Positions 1-12,704 of a DNA stretch of 64,000 bases are shown one piece after another. The translations under genes and the position numbers were made by a program. Source of the stretch: Silene latifolia (Eukaryota; Streptophyta; Magnoliopsida; Caryophyllales; Caryophyllaceae); NCBI RefSeq assembly GCF_048544455.1, contig NC_133537.1, forward strand, positions 18,165,541 to 18,229,540. Reading direction: 5' to 3'. Each line of letters begins with the position of its first letter. The stretch's first letter is position 1. Under the pieces are notes generated by a model. That model was not told where the DNA came from. It ran no database searches and saw nothing but the letters and a program-made list of their open reading frames with translations.

Positions 1-170
1 CAATCTTTATCAAATATATTTAACTAACTAAGCATTACATTGATTTTATACTGAAGGTACATTGTATATAAGTTAGAAGTACATTTAATAATTATTATAG
101 GTACATATTGTTTTAACTCAGGACTTAAAATACACACATATATCAAAAGAGATACAAAAACAGCAACAAG
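1..170. other. AT-rich spacer, no feature seen
   Basis: I see no coding frame, repeat unit or structural signal here. The sequence is AT-rich and leads into the tRNA-like element that begins near 171. Confidence 0.5.
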
Positions 171-245
171 ATGCTTGTGGCGCAGTGGTAATAGCAAGCG
201 CATTTCAACCAAGAGCTCATGGGTTCAAGCCTCACTAACAACCTT
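171..245 (+). mobile_element. tRNA-derived SINE head (Pol III box A and box B)
   Basis: A box A-like motif (TGGCGCAGTGGT, 178-189) is followed 44 bp later by a box B-like motif (GGTTCAAGCC, from 222). That is the spacing of the internal RNA polymerase III promoter of a tRNA. The sequence around them does not fold as a full cloverleaf and has no clear acceptor stem, so a SINE head fits better than a working tRNA gene. Its 3' end and target duplication were not found; the GC-rich repeat starting near 300 may have replaced its tail. Confidence 0.5.
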
Positions 246-307
246 TTTGAAGTTTCACTAAGTGGTTTATCATCTTTGACTACTGGCCGCTAACCACCGC
301 TGACCGA

Positions 308-547
308 CCGCCGGCCACCGCCAGCCACTGCCAGCCACCGCCGTTGACCGACCACCATTGACCGTTGACTGAATTTGTCCGGTCGTTGACCTCCATTGAC
401 CGGTGGCGTTGAATTTTCCGATGGGTCACTGAATTTGTCACCGCCGGCCACCGCCAGCCACTGCCAGCCACCGCCGTTGACCGACCACCATTGACCGTTG
501 ACTGAATTTGTCCGGTCGTTGACCTCCATTGACCGGTGGCGTTGACT
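308..547. repeat. 133-bp GC-rich tandem duplication
   Basis: Two nearly identical copies of a unit built from CCGCCGG, TTGACCG and TTGACTG motifs start at 308 and 441. The second copy ends about 25 bp short. Smaller partial units (TGACCGACCG and similar) lie just upstream. Open frames read through it on the minus strand, but they are low-complexity by-products of the repeat, and I do not call a gene. Confidence 0.75.
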
Positions 548-708
548 TTTTCGGCGGTCAATGTCGGTCAATGGATTGGGTTGTATAGGTGGTATTATAA
601 TAGAGTTAATCACAACCCTTAGATTAGATTTAGTGGACTTAAATCTAATGGTTGAAAAGTGTTCTCACCGTTCTCACTAAAGGGTTGTTCTCATATGATC
701 CCAAATCT

Positions 709-922
<214 letters not shown>

Positions 923-966
923 GAAGAAGAAGAAGATTACTAATAATAATATATATACTAATAATT

Positions 967-1137
967 ATACTAATTTGAGTATTTAGGTAGCCACCACAAA
1001 CCACCTTCTATCCTAATTAGATGGAATAATGGAGCACCAATTTGCCAAATTGTTGTTCAAAGCCTAGCTCGTGTAAGTATCATACTAAGTTGAGTGATTT
1101 GGCAGCCACCAAGAACCACCGTCAATCCTAATTTAGT
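967..1137. repeat. Diverged direct duplication
   Basis: The segments 967-1018 and about 1081-1130 share the order of motifs ACTAA, TTGAGT, GCCACCA, ACCACC and ATCCTAATT, with scattered differences. This is an old tandem duplication of about 115 bp. Its function is unknown. Confidence 0.5.
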
Positions 1138-1563
1138 TAATTAAATAAATAAAAGTTAACAAATCCTAATTTTATCTTTAACAAACAAATAAATTTTGAA
1201 TGCTTAACTAAAAATCAACAAATAATATTATTAATTGATAAAAAAGTAAAATACTTTATTAAAAGTAAAATATTATAATTAATTAATATTAATATTCATA
1301 TTAATAAGAGTATTAGTAATTGTATTATTTATATTAATATCGATATTATTGATTATAGTAATCACAATATTCATTATAATAATAATAATTGTGATGATTA
1401 ATTAATTAATAACAATAATAAAAATATTAATAATATTGATATAACAATTTTAATATAATAATAATAAATAAATAAATATTAAAATATTAATAAAATCTAT
1501 AAGTTTAAGATAAGTAGAAATGAAATGTGTTGAACTTAGTGGGGCTGAACTGAATTGAATGAA
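1138..1563. other. AT-rich spacer
   Basis: This stretch is over 80% A+T with short ATT and AATT runs. I see nothing else in it. It ends in ATGAA, the flank of the LTR that starts at 1564. Confidence 0.5.
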
Positions 1564-4500
1564 TGTAACGCCCCGTAATTTTGGACCGTTATTATTTTGC
1601 GAAAGTAATTTATTAATCAAGTAAAATTTAATATTAATGTATTTGAAGTAAAAATAATTCAAAGAAATATAATTTTATTATATTTTGAAGAAAAGTATTT
1701 ATTTTGATAGTTTCGAAATGTTTAAAAATAGTTTAAACCGTGTAAAAACTTTTTATTTCGAAAAATGGACATATCGGGAAAAAATTACAACTCTTTTGAA
1801 AATTGGGTAAACGATTTTGGAAATGGGTCGTATGTAGACCTATCAAAACTCGACCCGACCCGAAAACCCGACCCGACCCGTTTTCTTAGGGTTACAAACC
1901 CGGTTTTTTCGACCCGCGACCCGTTTGACCCGAACCCGAAATGACCCGTTATTTTAGGGTCGAGACCCGACCCGAACGGGTCGACCCGTTGGGTCAAGGG
2001 AAAATCATGAATTTTATTAAAAATATTATTATTTATATATTATATTTGAAAATATAGTTAAAAAATTATTTTTTTATTACTTAAAATTAAAAAGTCAACT
2101 AAAAAGTCAATTTTATATAACTTTTATAATATTTAATAATAAAATAATTATTAAAAAAACTTTATTTTAATAATTATATCAATATAATTATTGTATATGA
2201 TGAATATGAGTAAAATAATAATTTTAAACATATTTTAATTTTTAAAAATATATTTTTTAAATTAAAAAAACCGTTTAAAAAAGGCGTTAAAAATTATTTC
2301 TTGACCCGTATTCTGACCCTAACCCGACCCGTGACCCGTATGACCCGACCCGTATCTGACCCGACCCGTATTTGACCCGACCCGTATTCTGACCCGACCC
2401 GTATGACCCGACCCGGGACCCGACCCGTTTGACAGGTCTAGTCGTATGAGTATTCAATTTTCTTGTAATCTCGTGTTTAAAAACTTTGGTCTTGTCGGAA
2501 TTTGCATTTGACCTACGGTTTTAATTATTATCGAAACGAGCCAAAACCGACTCGTAAAATCCCGACTAAACCCGCACCTTTCCTCCTTTCCCCTCCCTTT
2601 CACGCGTCACTCCCCCTTCCCCTTCATTTTTTTTCTGATTTTTTTCTATTCTTCATCTTCTTCAATCACCTAACATTTCCCAAAAACACATTTTTATACA
2701 TTTCAAGCTAAAATCGTCACATCTTTCTCGTTTCTTATCGGATTTTCACGAAATTTACATTTCCGGAATCCCCTCGTCGAGATCTACAACCTAGTATGTT
2801 TTAATTTCAGTTTTCTTGAAGTTGTTTTAAGATGAATTTTCGGTAATTTCGGTATTTATGTACTTATTATGGTGTTTTTATTGTTTAATTAGGTGAAGAA
2901 TTGGAGGACGAGTTTGGGGACTCGTATATTGTCGAGGATAGCGGCTAGTGCTTGTTAGGGTTTGGGTTTTAAGGTGCTAATTGCTCATTTTTCTAGCTTA
3001 AGGTAACATATTTTGAGTTACTCGACGAAAGATCGTCACATGCTTTGTTGTTTTTGGATGTTTTGTGATTTTTGGTTTGAGTAGAAATTTTCACATGTTA
3101 AAATTTGATGCATGCATGCTTAATTTATGCCTTTTGTTAGTTTAAGTTAACAAAGTTGAATTGGGAACGATTAATTAGTGTTCAGACGATGTTATAATGA
3201 ACAAAAATGGAAAAAAAAAAGAGAGGTGTAGGGGGCGGCGGCGAGCCGCGAGCCACGGTGGCCCATGGCTGGCCGGGTCGGCCCGTTGCTTGTTCGCGGT
3301 TTTCCATGCATTGTTCGTCATTTTAGGTTCATTAATGATATAATTAGAATAAGTAATGTATGGGTAAGCTTTTGAATTAAATCAAGTTAGTAGTAAAAAT
3401 TATGTTAAAGGTAAAAATTATATTTATTTTGGTAGTTGCACATGTTATTATAGGTTAGAAAATGAAATTGTAAAGATTAGGCTCAGAATGAATTATATAG
3501 CGATAATTGTAATGTTTTGTTGATTGTCTTGCGAGCCTTAGTCCCTTTGGTCGATGCGATGTCGATTAATTGAGTGATTGGTCAGCCGCAATTTAACCCG
3601 TACCTGTCGCAGGGCTGGGGTTGCGGGTAAAAATTCGGTTGGATGAAATTTTATATGAATTAGATAATCGGCCTTTTTCTTGTTTTAGGCCATTTATTAT
3701 ATCTCTATTTCACATGTGTAATTAGTTGATTTAAGTAGCTTCTTATATTGTAGAAACGGCCCTAGATTCCCTGAAGCCTTTAACATGGTTAATATTGTTA
3801 GAATTGGAAATTAGTATTGAATACTTATTGAGGATATTGTTGGATTGTTTGCTGAATAGACATTTATATAGCCTTTCACATGTTAGAATGTTAGCATTTA
3901 AGTTGGACTTTTTGTCCTCTTAGGGTTAAGTGGGTGTCTTACTTGTCTTGTGTGGTGTGGGCTAAAGTATTCAAGCTGGGACTAGGTCATAGGTGAGTAT
4001 TTCGGCCTTCATCATAGATAGGTCTTTATAGTCTTTGACGAGTATATGTTCACTGCTTGATAGCCTTTGTGTTCCTGACTAGTGGATTTATATCCAAGTT
4101 GGGGCATGACCTCGTTACTTATTTTGATAGTAAGTGGTCAGCTTAAGTACTAGCCAACCCTTTGGTGGACTCCTTAGGGTACTCACTTTGTTTTAGAAAA
4201 ATTGTGGGTCTTGGGTGCGGTGGTGTGTATCCGCATGTCTAGGTCTCTGTGATTTTAGGCTAGGGTTGTGTTGTGTCTTGGCCATGTTTTATTAATATTA
4301 ACCGCTGAGCCAAGATACCGGTTCGATTACCTTCCCTACCTCGTGGTATAGACTCGAGTTACAGAGTGACTATTGACGGTACTAAGAACTTATGCCTGTC
4401 TTTGATATATTGCCCTTTCTTGTTTGATGATTCTATGAATCATAGAAGGTGAGATGCAAGCCGGCTATGGTTGATAGAGTTTGGATTACAATTTGTTACA

Positions 4501-5066
4501 TGTTTCACATGATAGTTTAGTTTGGTCAATTTAGTATTCATATGTTATAATACTTGGAAATTAGATTAATTATCATATTGTTTACATGTTTTACTACATG
4601 TTACATTATTTATGACGATTCGTGGCTGGGAGGATTCGAAGTTACTCCCCACTGAATTGTGGCTTTCGTGTTTGTATAAAATGCGATTGACAGGTTGTTG
4701 ATGCTTTGTTGGGGTCACAGACGAGCTAGTGAGCATAAGGAACCTTGGACCTAGTTTTCGCTATTCTATTAGTGTCCCTTTTAACTTTTGGTTTTGTATA
4801 TAATTTGAAGGGACATATGTCTCCCTTTTCTATTTTGGGTTTGTATCATTACATTTTCATATAGATTAGCTTTGGCATGTAAATTAGTTCGTTAGCATTG
4901 CAGGTTTTGGCACCCTCCTCTTGAGAATGTTGGAAATGTTGTGATTGGTTTAGAAATTTTTTTGAAATTACAGGTTTTTATCTAGTTGAACCAATTACAA
5001 ACATATCCTACCAGTTTTTCTGTAGAATTTAAGTAATTAGATAACGCTAAAGTTAAAGGTGTCACA
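1564..5066 (+). repeat. LARD1 first LTR
   Basis: Begins TGTAACGCCCC and ends GTGTCACA. Without the 606-bp hAT insertion and its target duplication it is about 2.9 kb, the same as the second LTR. This is long for a plant LTR. Confidence 0.88.
1835..2440. mobile_element. hAT-type MITE in the LARD1 first LTR
   Basis: The terminal inverted repeats are TAGACCTATCAAA and its complement with one mismatch (TAGACCTGTCAAA read inward from the right). They are flanked by the 8-bp direct repeat GTCGTATG (1827-1834 and 2441-2448). An 8-bp duplication is the mark of the hAT superfamily. Both ends are packed with GACCCGACCCG-type subterminal repeats, as in many hAT elements. The middle is AT-rich and has no transposase. 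The equivalent place in the second LTR (about 8668) is empty, which proves the insertion. Confidence 0.93.
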
Positions 5067-5068
5067 GT

Positions 5069-5080
5069 TGGTATCAGAGC
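5069..5080 (+). other. LARD1 primer-binding site
   Basis: TGGTATCAGAGC lies two bases after the LTR end and matches the 3' end of initiator tRNA-Met. Confidence 0.9.
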
Positions 5081-8000
5081 CTATTGCTCCCGACGCACGT
5101 TTGTGCACCCCACTTAAAAATCACTTGACCTCTAAATAATAAACTTGAGAGAAGGGTAGGATGGGTAGAGTTAGGATTTTATGTGGTAGTCTGTTTGTGA
5201 TTGTTAATTGTTAGGTTTGTTGATTGTTAGTTATTAATTTTGGTGCCTTTAAAGATTGGTTATGCCAAATGAAGAATGCTTCCACTTTCTTGACATTTCT
5301 TTCCGTATTCAGTGCATCTTACCTTAATCTTCCAATTTCGTTGTTCATTCGTCTTTCAAATTCCTCTTATCTCGCCTTGGTAACTACTCTTCAATTCTTT
5401 CTCCTGATTCATCCTTGGTTCGTTTTCTCCTTATAACAAAAGTCCATGTGGACACCTTCCTTTTATTCCGCAGGATAGTCCCCTTGTTCAAGAGAACCCG
5501 GTTTTGAGAGAATGTAACTTTGGAGGGCGTGAACGAGTTGAGAAATTGATTGTTTAAGGTTTGAGTTGTATAGGAGAATATAACTTGGGATCCTTTGGTT
5601 AGTCTTGTTAGTTGTGTTTGATATGGGAGCCTAGTGAGTTGAGAAACACCTTGGGATTTATGACTATTGAGAGCTTGTTTGTTATAGATGATTGAGCATG
5701 GGTACTACCTTAGTACATAAGATGGAATGAACCTGAGCTACTTCATTTGAGAGTCTTAATGTTTCTTGTGGAAAATTTAAGGAATGATAGTTAGCCCTAT
5801 TCCTTGTAGGCCTTGAAAGGAATACAATAGGACATTGACGTTGCTTAATGGATTGGTATCGTACTTTGGAATTAGTTAGTTTGTTAAACCTTTTGAGTTG
5901 ACCAAATCTAGTATAGAGTAGCCCTTGTTGACCTTTCGAAATTTGAGAACACGTGGTTGACCTTTTTAATCATATCTGAATTTGGGAATTTTGGTGGAAT
6001 GTTGTTCAATGTAGTTCGTGAGTTCAAAGATGTGATTCTAATTTATGGTATCGGAGACTAGAAGTATTAAGTCGTAAGATGAGGGAGTAAACAAGCCATG
6101 GTACTTGGGGATGACATAGTAAGTGAAGTTCGATGATGAGAATGGTAAAGGAGATACTTTGGGACATGGATGGTAACAAATGAATTTGTGTGGTGAATTG
6201 ATTTTGGCTCTTAGAACCAATTGAGTTGAGGAATACCTACCATTGTGGAGTCCTTGTTAGTCCTATGATTTGGTAGATTTTTGAGGCTTTGTTGAGCACC
6301 TTAGTGATGTAACTTTATCATGTCGATCATAAGCTTTGATGAGTGTTTGGTAAGCGGTAACCCTTTCATTATGCCACTTCTGTTCTCCTTTCTTTCTCTT
6401 TAACGTTCGTTGAACCCTGTTCTTATGCCAAAGTTTACGTATCTTCTTCTTGTCCGAAATATCTTCTTAACTCGAATGCCTCTTATTTTTGTCAACCGTT
6501 ATCTTTACGGTCCGACTCCTTATTTCCTAACATGTCATTTGTTCCTTGCTTATCCTTCCTTAACGCCTTTTTATAATACCATTTCTTTTGAGAAATGTTG
6601 GCCTTGGTTGGACATCATGACCTTTGAAGGGATTGTTGTGCTTGACCCTTTCCTGATTTTGAGAGGATTTGATATTGGAAAGACTTAGGTAGTGTGATGA
6701 GACATACTTGATGGTTCTTATACCTATAGATCCTTGATAGAGTGAGTACTTTGGATTGGTGGATTTTGTGTGTCAAGTGTGAGTTGCATTGGTTACTAAG
6801 GTTATGGAACATGGCATTGTTGTTTATGTTTAGGGTACTAGTGTTTAGTATTTGACTTAAAATGGATGAAACTGAATGGTGGATTTGAGGATGTAAGATT
6901 GACTAAGTAAGTCGAGTTGTGATTGGCTTCCATAATCACTTTGGACATGAGAGTTTGATAATGTGTAAGACCATATGAGAAAAGCTAATGGTGGGATTAT
7001 TAGTTGGTTTTAGTGAGTGATATTGATTACTACTTGAAGTATGTTATGAGAGTGAGAGTAAGCTACATTGTTGGGAAGTCTTAGCACTTGTTTTGGTAAC
7101 TAGAAAGGGTAATGGTTTGGTTGACACCAATTGTTAGGTTAAAGAACATAGTTTCACTTATGGTTTTAGGAACTTTGAGGTGATAAGGTGTTGTTACAAT
7201 TAAGACCTTGTTTCTTGGGAATTGGGTGGTAGGTACGTTTTAGGATGTCAAATTTGAAAGAATACTCCTTGGGATGTTGATGACCATAATGAATTGGTGG
7301 TGTGATTTAGTATTAGTTGGCTCTTGAGAGTTCTTGAGTTGAGAGAGACTTAGTATTAAGAAGAATTTGTTAACCCTATAGTTTTATAGACCTTGAGGTC
7401 GCATTGAGTACTTGAGATGATGGGATGATGTTGTAGCTGAGTGTAGATCCGCTTTTGGCAATCCTTAATGAGAAAAAGGATAGAAAACTTGAGATCCTAT
7501 TGATTTTTCAGAGTTTGGGGTTGGTATGTTACTACCTTGTTTTGAAATGAGAATCTTGTGGAATATTTGAGGAACTTTCTCTTGGAGTTTATAGCTTGGT
7601 ATTGGGATTCTTGATTGAAGGTTTACTTTTTGAGGAAACCATAGTTGACACTAGTTGGATACGAATATAGCTTTGTTGGAAGCTTTGACCTTGGCTTGTG
7701 GAAGTTGTTTCTGGATGTTTGAGGATTTGGAACGATGAGATCACGCTTATAGTGGAATACCTTGTTTCAGGGAATAGATTAGGATGAGGTAACATAAGCA
7801 ATTGAGGAAACCCTTGGGAGTGATGTAGTTATGAGTTTTGTTGTTAGGAAGTTTTTGGAACCGTTTAGGGTGTTGTTGTAGTTTGTGATAAAAGTGTCTG
7901 GCATTTCCTTGTTGTCTGATTTTCCTTCTTCCTTGATCATGAGCGTTACTGCTCATACCTCTTTTCCTTACTTCATCATACTCCTCTCATAAGTTTGATG

Positions 8001-8398
8001 TTGGTAACCTATGAAACTCCATCTTTGACACCCATTTAGGTTCGACTTCAATTCTTACCTCATGACATTCATACAGCTCTTTTGATTATTATTCTTATTA
8101 TAGAACTTTAAACTAAAATTTTGAAAATGCTTTTATGATTTTTAATGGTTTTAACATTAATGAGTGTTTAATCTCGTTGTTGGAGACGTCCCAATAATGG
8201 GTTTTCTCATTTATTGGTGTAGAAATATTTTTTTATATCTTGATATGAATGTGGATGTTCTTGTCTGATCAACAAGAGTATCACCGTTTCATTGAAAAGA
8301 TACCTATATTTTTCTTATGATTATATTATTAAGATGTTGTATATTATAATTTCTCCTTCTAAGTTTCGAGGACGAAACTTTTTAAAAGGAGGGGTGAT
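5081..8398 (+). other. LARD1 interior, non-coding
   Basis: There are no frames above about 90 residues and no recognisable gag, protease, RT or integrase motif. The last bases (8384-8398) form a purine-rich tract, AAAAGGAGGGGTGA, directly before the second LTR. Confidence 0.8.
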
Positions 8399-11298
8399 TG
8401 TAACACCCCGTAATTTTGGACCGTTATTATTTTGCGAAAGTAATTTATTAATCAAGTAAAATTTAATATTAATGTATTTGAAGTAAAAATAATTCAAAGA
8501 TATATAATTTTATTATATTTTGAAGAAAAGTATTTATTTTGATAGTTTCGAAATGTTTAAAAATAGTTTAAACCGTGTAAAAACTTTTTATTTCGAAAAA
8601 TGGACATATCGGGAAAAAATTACAACTCTTTTGAAAATTGGGTAAACGATTTTGGAAATGGGTCGTATGAGTATTCAATTTTATTGTAATCTCGTGTTTA
8701 AAAACTTTGGTCTTGTCGGAATTTGCATTTGACCTACGGTTTTAATTCTTATCGAAACGAGCCAAAACCGACTCGTAAAACCCCGACTAAACCCGCACCT
8801 TTCCTCCTTTCCCCTCCCTTTCACGCGTCACTCCCCCTTCCCCTTCATTTTTTTTTCTGATTTTTTTCTATTCTTCATCTTCTTCAATCACCTAACATTT
8901 CCCAAAAACACATTTTTATACATTTCAAGCTAAAATCGTCACATCTTTCTCGTTTCTTATCGGATTTTCACGAAATTTACATTTCCGGAATCCCCTCGTC
9001 GAGATCTACAACCTAGTATGTTTTAATTTCAGTTTTCTTGAAGTTGTTTTAAGATGAATTTTCGGTAATTTCGGTATTTATGTACTTATTATGGTGTTTT
9101 TATTGTTTAATTAGGTGAAGAATTGGAGGACGAGTTTGGGGACTCGTATATTGTCGAGGATAGCGGCTAGTGCTTGTTAGGGTTTGGGTTTTAAGGTGCT
9201 AATTGCTCATTTTTCTAGCTTAAGGTAACATATTTTGAGTTACTCGACGAAAGATCGTCACATGCTTTGTTGTTTTTGGATGTTTTGTGATTTTTGGTTT
9301 GAGTAGAAATTTTCACATGTTAAAATTTGATGCATGCATGCTTAATTTATGCCTTTTGTTAGTTTAAGTTAACAAAGTTGAATTGGGAACGATTAATTAG
9401 TGTTCAGACGATGTTATAATGAACAAAAATGGAAAAAAAGAGAGGTGGGGGGCGGAAGAGCCGACAGCCCACGGCAGGCCCATGGTGGCCGGGTCGGCCC
9501 GTTGCTTGTTTCGCGGTTTTCCATGCATTGTTCGTCATTTTAGGTTCATTAATGATATAATTAGAATAAGTAATGTATGGGTAAGCTTTTGAATTAAATC
9601 AAGTTAGTAGTAAAAATTATGTTAAAGGTAAAAATTATATTTATTTTGGTAGTTGCACATGTTAGTATAGGTTAGAAAATGAAATTGTAAAGATTAGGCT
9701 CAGAATGAATTATATAGCGATAATTGTAATGTTTTGTTGATTGTGCCGAAAACTGAGCCTTAGTCCCTTTGACTGATGCGATGTCGATTAATTGAGTGAT
9801 TGGTCCGCAATTTAACCTGCACTGTCGCGCAGGGCTGGGGTTGCGGGTAAAAATTCGGTTGGATGAAATTTTATATGAATTAGATAATCGGCCTTTTTCT
9901 TGTTTTAGGCCATTTATTATATCTCTATTTCACATGTGTAATTAGTTGATTTAAGTAGCTTCTTATATTGTAGAAACGGCCCTAGATTCCCTGAAGCCTT
10001 TAACATGGTTAATATTGTTAGAATTGGAAATTAGTATTGAATACTTATTGAGGATATTGTTGGATTGTTTGCTGAATAGACATTTATATAGCCTTTCACA
10101 TGTTAGAATGTTAGCATTTAAGTTGGACTTTTTGTCCTCTTAGGGTTAAGTGGGTGTCTTACTTGTCTTGTGTGGTGTGGGCTAAAGTATTCAAGCTGGG
10201 ACTAGCTGGGACTAGGTCCTAGGTGAGTATTTCGGCCTTCATCATAGATAGGTCTTTATAGTCTTTGACGAGTATATGTTCCTTTGCTTGATAGCCTTTG
10301 TGTTTTCGACTAGTGGATTTATATCCAAGTTGGGGCATGACCTCGTTACTTATTTTGATAGTAAGTGGTCAGCTTAAGTACTAGCTAACCCTTTGGTGGA
10401 CTCCTTAGGGTACTCACTTTGTTTTAGAAAAATTGTGAGTCTTGGGTGCGGTGGTGTGTATCCGCATGTCTAGGTCTGCGCAGATTTTAGGCTAGGGTTG
10501 TGTTGTGTCTTGGCCATGTTTTATTAATATTAACCGCTGAGCCAAGATACCGGTTCGATTACCTTCCCTACCTCGTGGTATAGACTCGAGTTACAGAGTG
10601 ACTATTGACGGTACTAAGAACTTATGCCTGTCTTTGATATATTGCCCTTTCTTGTTTGATGATTCTATGAATCATAGAAGGTGAGATGCAAGCCGGCTAT
10701 GGTTGATAGAGTTTGGATTACAATTTGTTACATGTTTCACATGATAGTTTAGTTTGGTCAATTTAGTATTCATATGTTATAATACTTGGAAATTAGATTA
10801 ATTATCATATTGTTTACATGTTTTACTACATGTTACATTATTTATGACGATTCGTGGCTGGGAGGATTCGAAGTTACTCCCCACTGAATTGTGGCTTTCG
10901 TGTTTGTATAAAATGCGATTGACAGGTTGTTGATGCTTTGTTGGGGTCACAGACGAGCTAGTGAGCATAAGGAACCTTGGACCTAGTTTTGGCTATTCTA
11001 TTAGTGTCCCTTTTAACTTTTGGTTTTGTATATAATTTGAAGGGACATATGTCTCCCTTTTCTATTTTGGGTTTGTATCATTACATTTTCATATAGATTA
11101 GCTTTGGCATGTAAATTAGTTCGTTAGCATTGCAGGTTTTGGCACCCTCCTCTTGGGAATGTTAGAAATGTTGTGATTGGTTTAGAAATTTTTTTGAAAT
11201 TACAGGTTTTTATCTAGTTGAACCAATTACAAACATATCCTACCAGTTTTTCTGTAAAATTTAAGTAATTAGATAACGCTAAAGTTAAGGGTGTCACA
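8399..11298 (+). repeat. LARD1 second LTR
   Basis: Begins TGTAACACCCC and ends GTGTCACA; 2,900 bp. It is nearly identical to the first LTR but lacks the hAT MITE. It differs mainly in a short GC-rich patch (about 9445-9500) and a small tandem duplication near 10200. Confidence 0.9.
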
Positions 11299-11300
11299 GT

Positions 11301-12704
11301 TGGTATCAGAGCCTATTGCTCCCGACGCACGTTTGTGCACCCCACTTAAAAATCACTTGACCTCTAAATAATAAACTTGAGAGAAGGGTAGGATGGGTAG
11401 AGTTAGGATTTTATGTGGTAGTCTGTTTGTGATTGTTAATTGTTAGGTTTGTTGATTGTTAGTTATTAATTTTGGTGCCGTTAAAGATTGGTTATGCCAA
11501 ATGAAGAATGCTTCCACTTTCTTGATATTTCTTTCCGTATTCAGTGCATCTTACCTTAATCTTCCAATTTCGTTGTTCATTCGTCTTTCAAATTCCTCTT
11601 ATCTCGCCTTGGTAACTATTCTTCAATTCTTTCTCCTGATTCATCCTTGGTTCGTTTTCTCCTTATAACAAAAGTCCATGTGGACACCTTCCTTTTATTC
11701 CGCAGGATAGTCCCCTTGTTCAAGAGAACCAGGTTTTGAGAGAATGTAACTTTGGAGGGCGTGAACGAGTTGAGAAATTGATTGTTTAAGGTTTGAGTTG
11801 TATAGGAGAATATAACTTGGGATCCTTTGGTTAGTCTTGTTAGTTGTGTTTGATATGGGAGCCTAGTGAGTTGAGAAACACCTTGGGATTTATGACTATT
11901 GAGAGCTTGTTTGTTATAGATGATTGAGCATGGGTACTACCTTAGTACATAAGATGGAATGAACCTGAGCTACTTCATTTGAGAGTCTTAATGTTTCTTG
12001 TGGAAAATTTAAGGAATGATAGTTAGCCCTATTCCTTGTAGGCCTTGAAAGGAATACAATAGGACATTGACGTTGCTTAATGGATTGGTATCGTACTTTG
12101 GAATTAGTTAGTTTGTTAAACCTTTTGAGTTGACCAAATCTAGTATAGAGTAGCCCTTGTTGACCTTTCGAAATTTGAGAACACGTGGTTGACCTTTTTA
12201 ATCATATCTGAATTTGGGAATTTTGGTGGAATGTTGTTCAATGTAGTTCGTGAGTTCAAAGATGTGATTCTAATTTATGGTATCGGAGACTAGAAGTATT
12301 AAGTCGTGAGATGAGGGAGTAAACAAGCCATGGTACTTGGGGATGACATAGTAAGTGAAGTTCGATGATGAGAATGGTAAAGGAGATACTTTGGGACATG
12401 GATGGTAACAAATGAATTTGTGTTGTGAATTGATTTTGGCTCTTAGAACCAATTGAGTTGAGGAATACCTACCATTGTGGAGTCCTTGTTAGTCCTATGA
12501 TTTGGTAGATTTTTGAGGCTTTGTTGAGCACCTTAGTGATGTAACTTTATCATGTCGATCATAAGCTTTGATGAGTGTTTGGTAAGCGGTAACCCTTTCA
12601 TTATGCCACTTCTGTTCTCCTTTCTTTCTCTTTAACGTTCGTTGAACCCTGTTCTTATGCCAAAGTTTACGTATCTTCTTCTTGTCCGAAATATCTTCTT
12701 AACT
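11301..12704 (+). other. LARD1 second primer-binding site and truncated interior
   Basis: TGGTATCAGAGC at 11301-11312 repeats the start of the interior. The match to 5067-6473 then runs almost unchanged until it stops abruptly at about 12704. What follows is unrelated and has no clean element end at the junction. Confidence 0.85.

Larger units (their letters stand above)
1564..12704 (+). mobile_element. LARD1: non-coding Ty3/gypsy (Tekay-like) element, LTR-internal-LTR-partial internal
   Basis: Two direct LTRs begin TGTAAC and end GTGTCACA (1564-5066 and 8399-11298). Each is followed by a primer-binding site, TGGTATCAGAGC, matching initiator tRNA-Met. A purine-rich tract precedes the second LTR, after a GAGGACGAAA motif typical of Tekay/Del chromoviruses. 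The 3.3-kb interior has no gag or pol reading frame. I therefore call it a large retrotransposon derivative that needs enzymes supplied by another element. After the second LTR the interior starts again (11299-12704) and runs almost identical to 5067-6473 before it is cut off. That arrangement is expected from recombination between copies. The LTRs differ by about 1% outside one GC-rich patch, so the insertion is young. The 5' flank is ATGAA; no matching 3' flank is visible. Confidence 0.88.

Noticed and set aside
171-245. Functional tRNA gene
   Set aside because: Box A and box B are present, but no acceptor stem or clean cloverleaf can be drawn; a SINE head fits better.
5224-5436. 70-codon frame repeated at 11456-11668
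   Set aside because: It is preserved only because the LARD1 interior is duplicated. It has no family resemblance and lies in a non-coding element.
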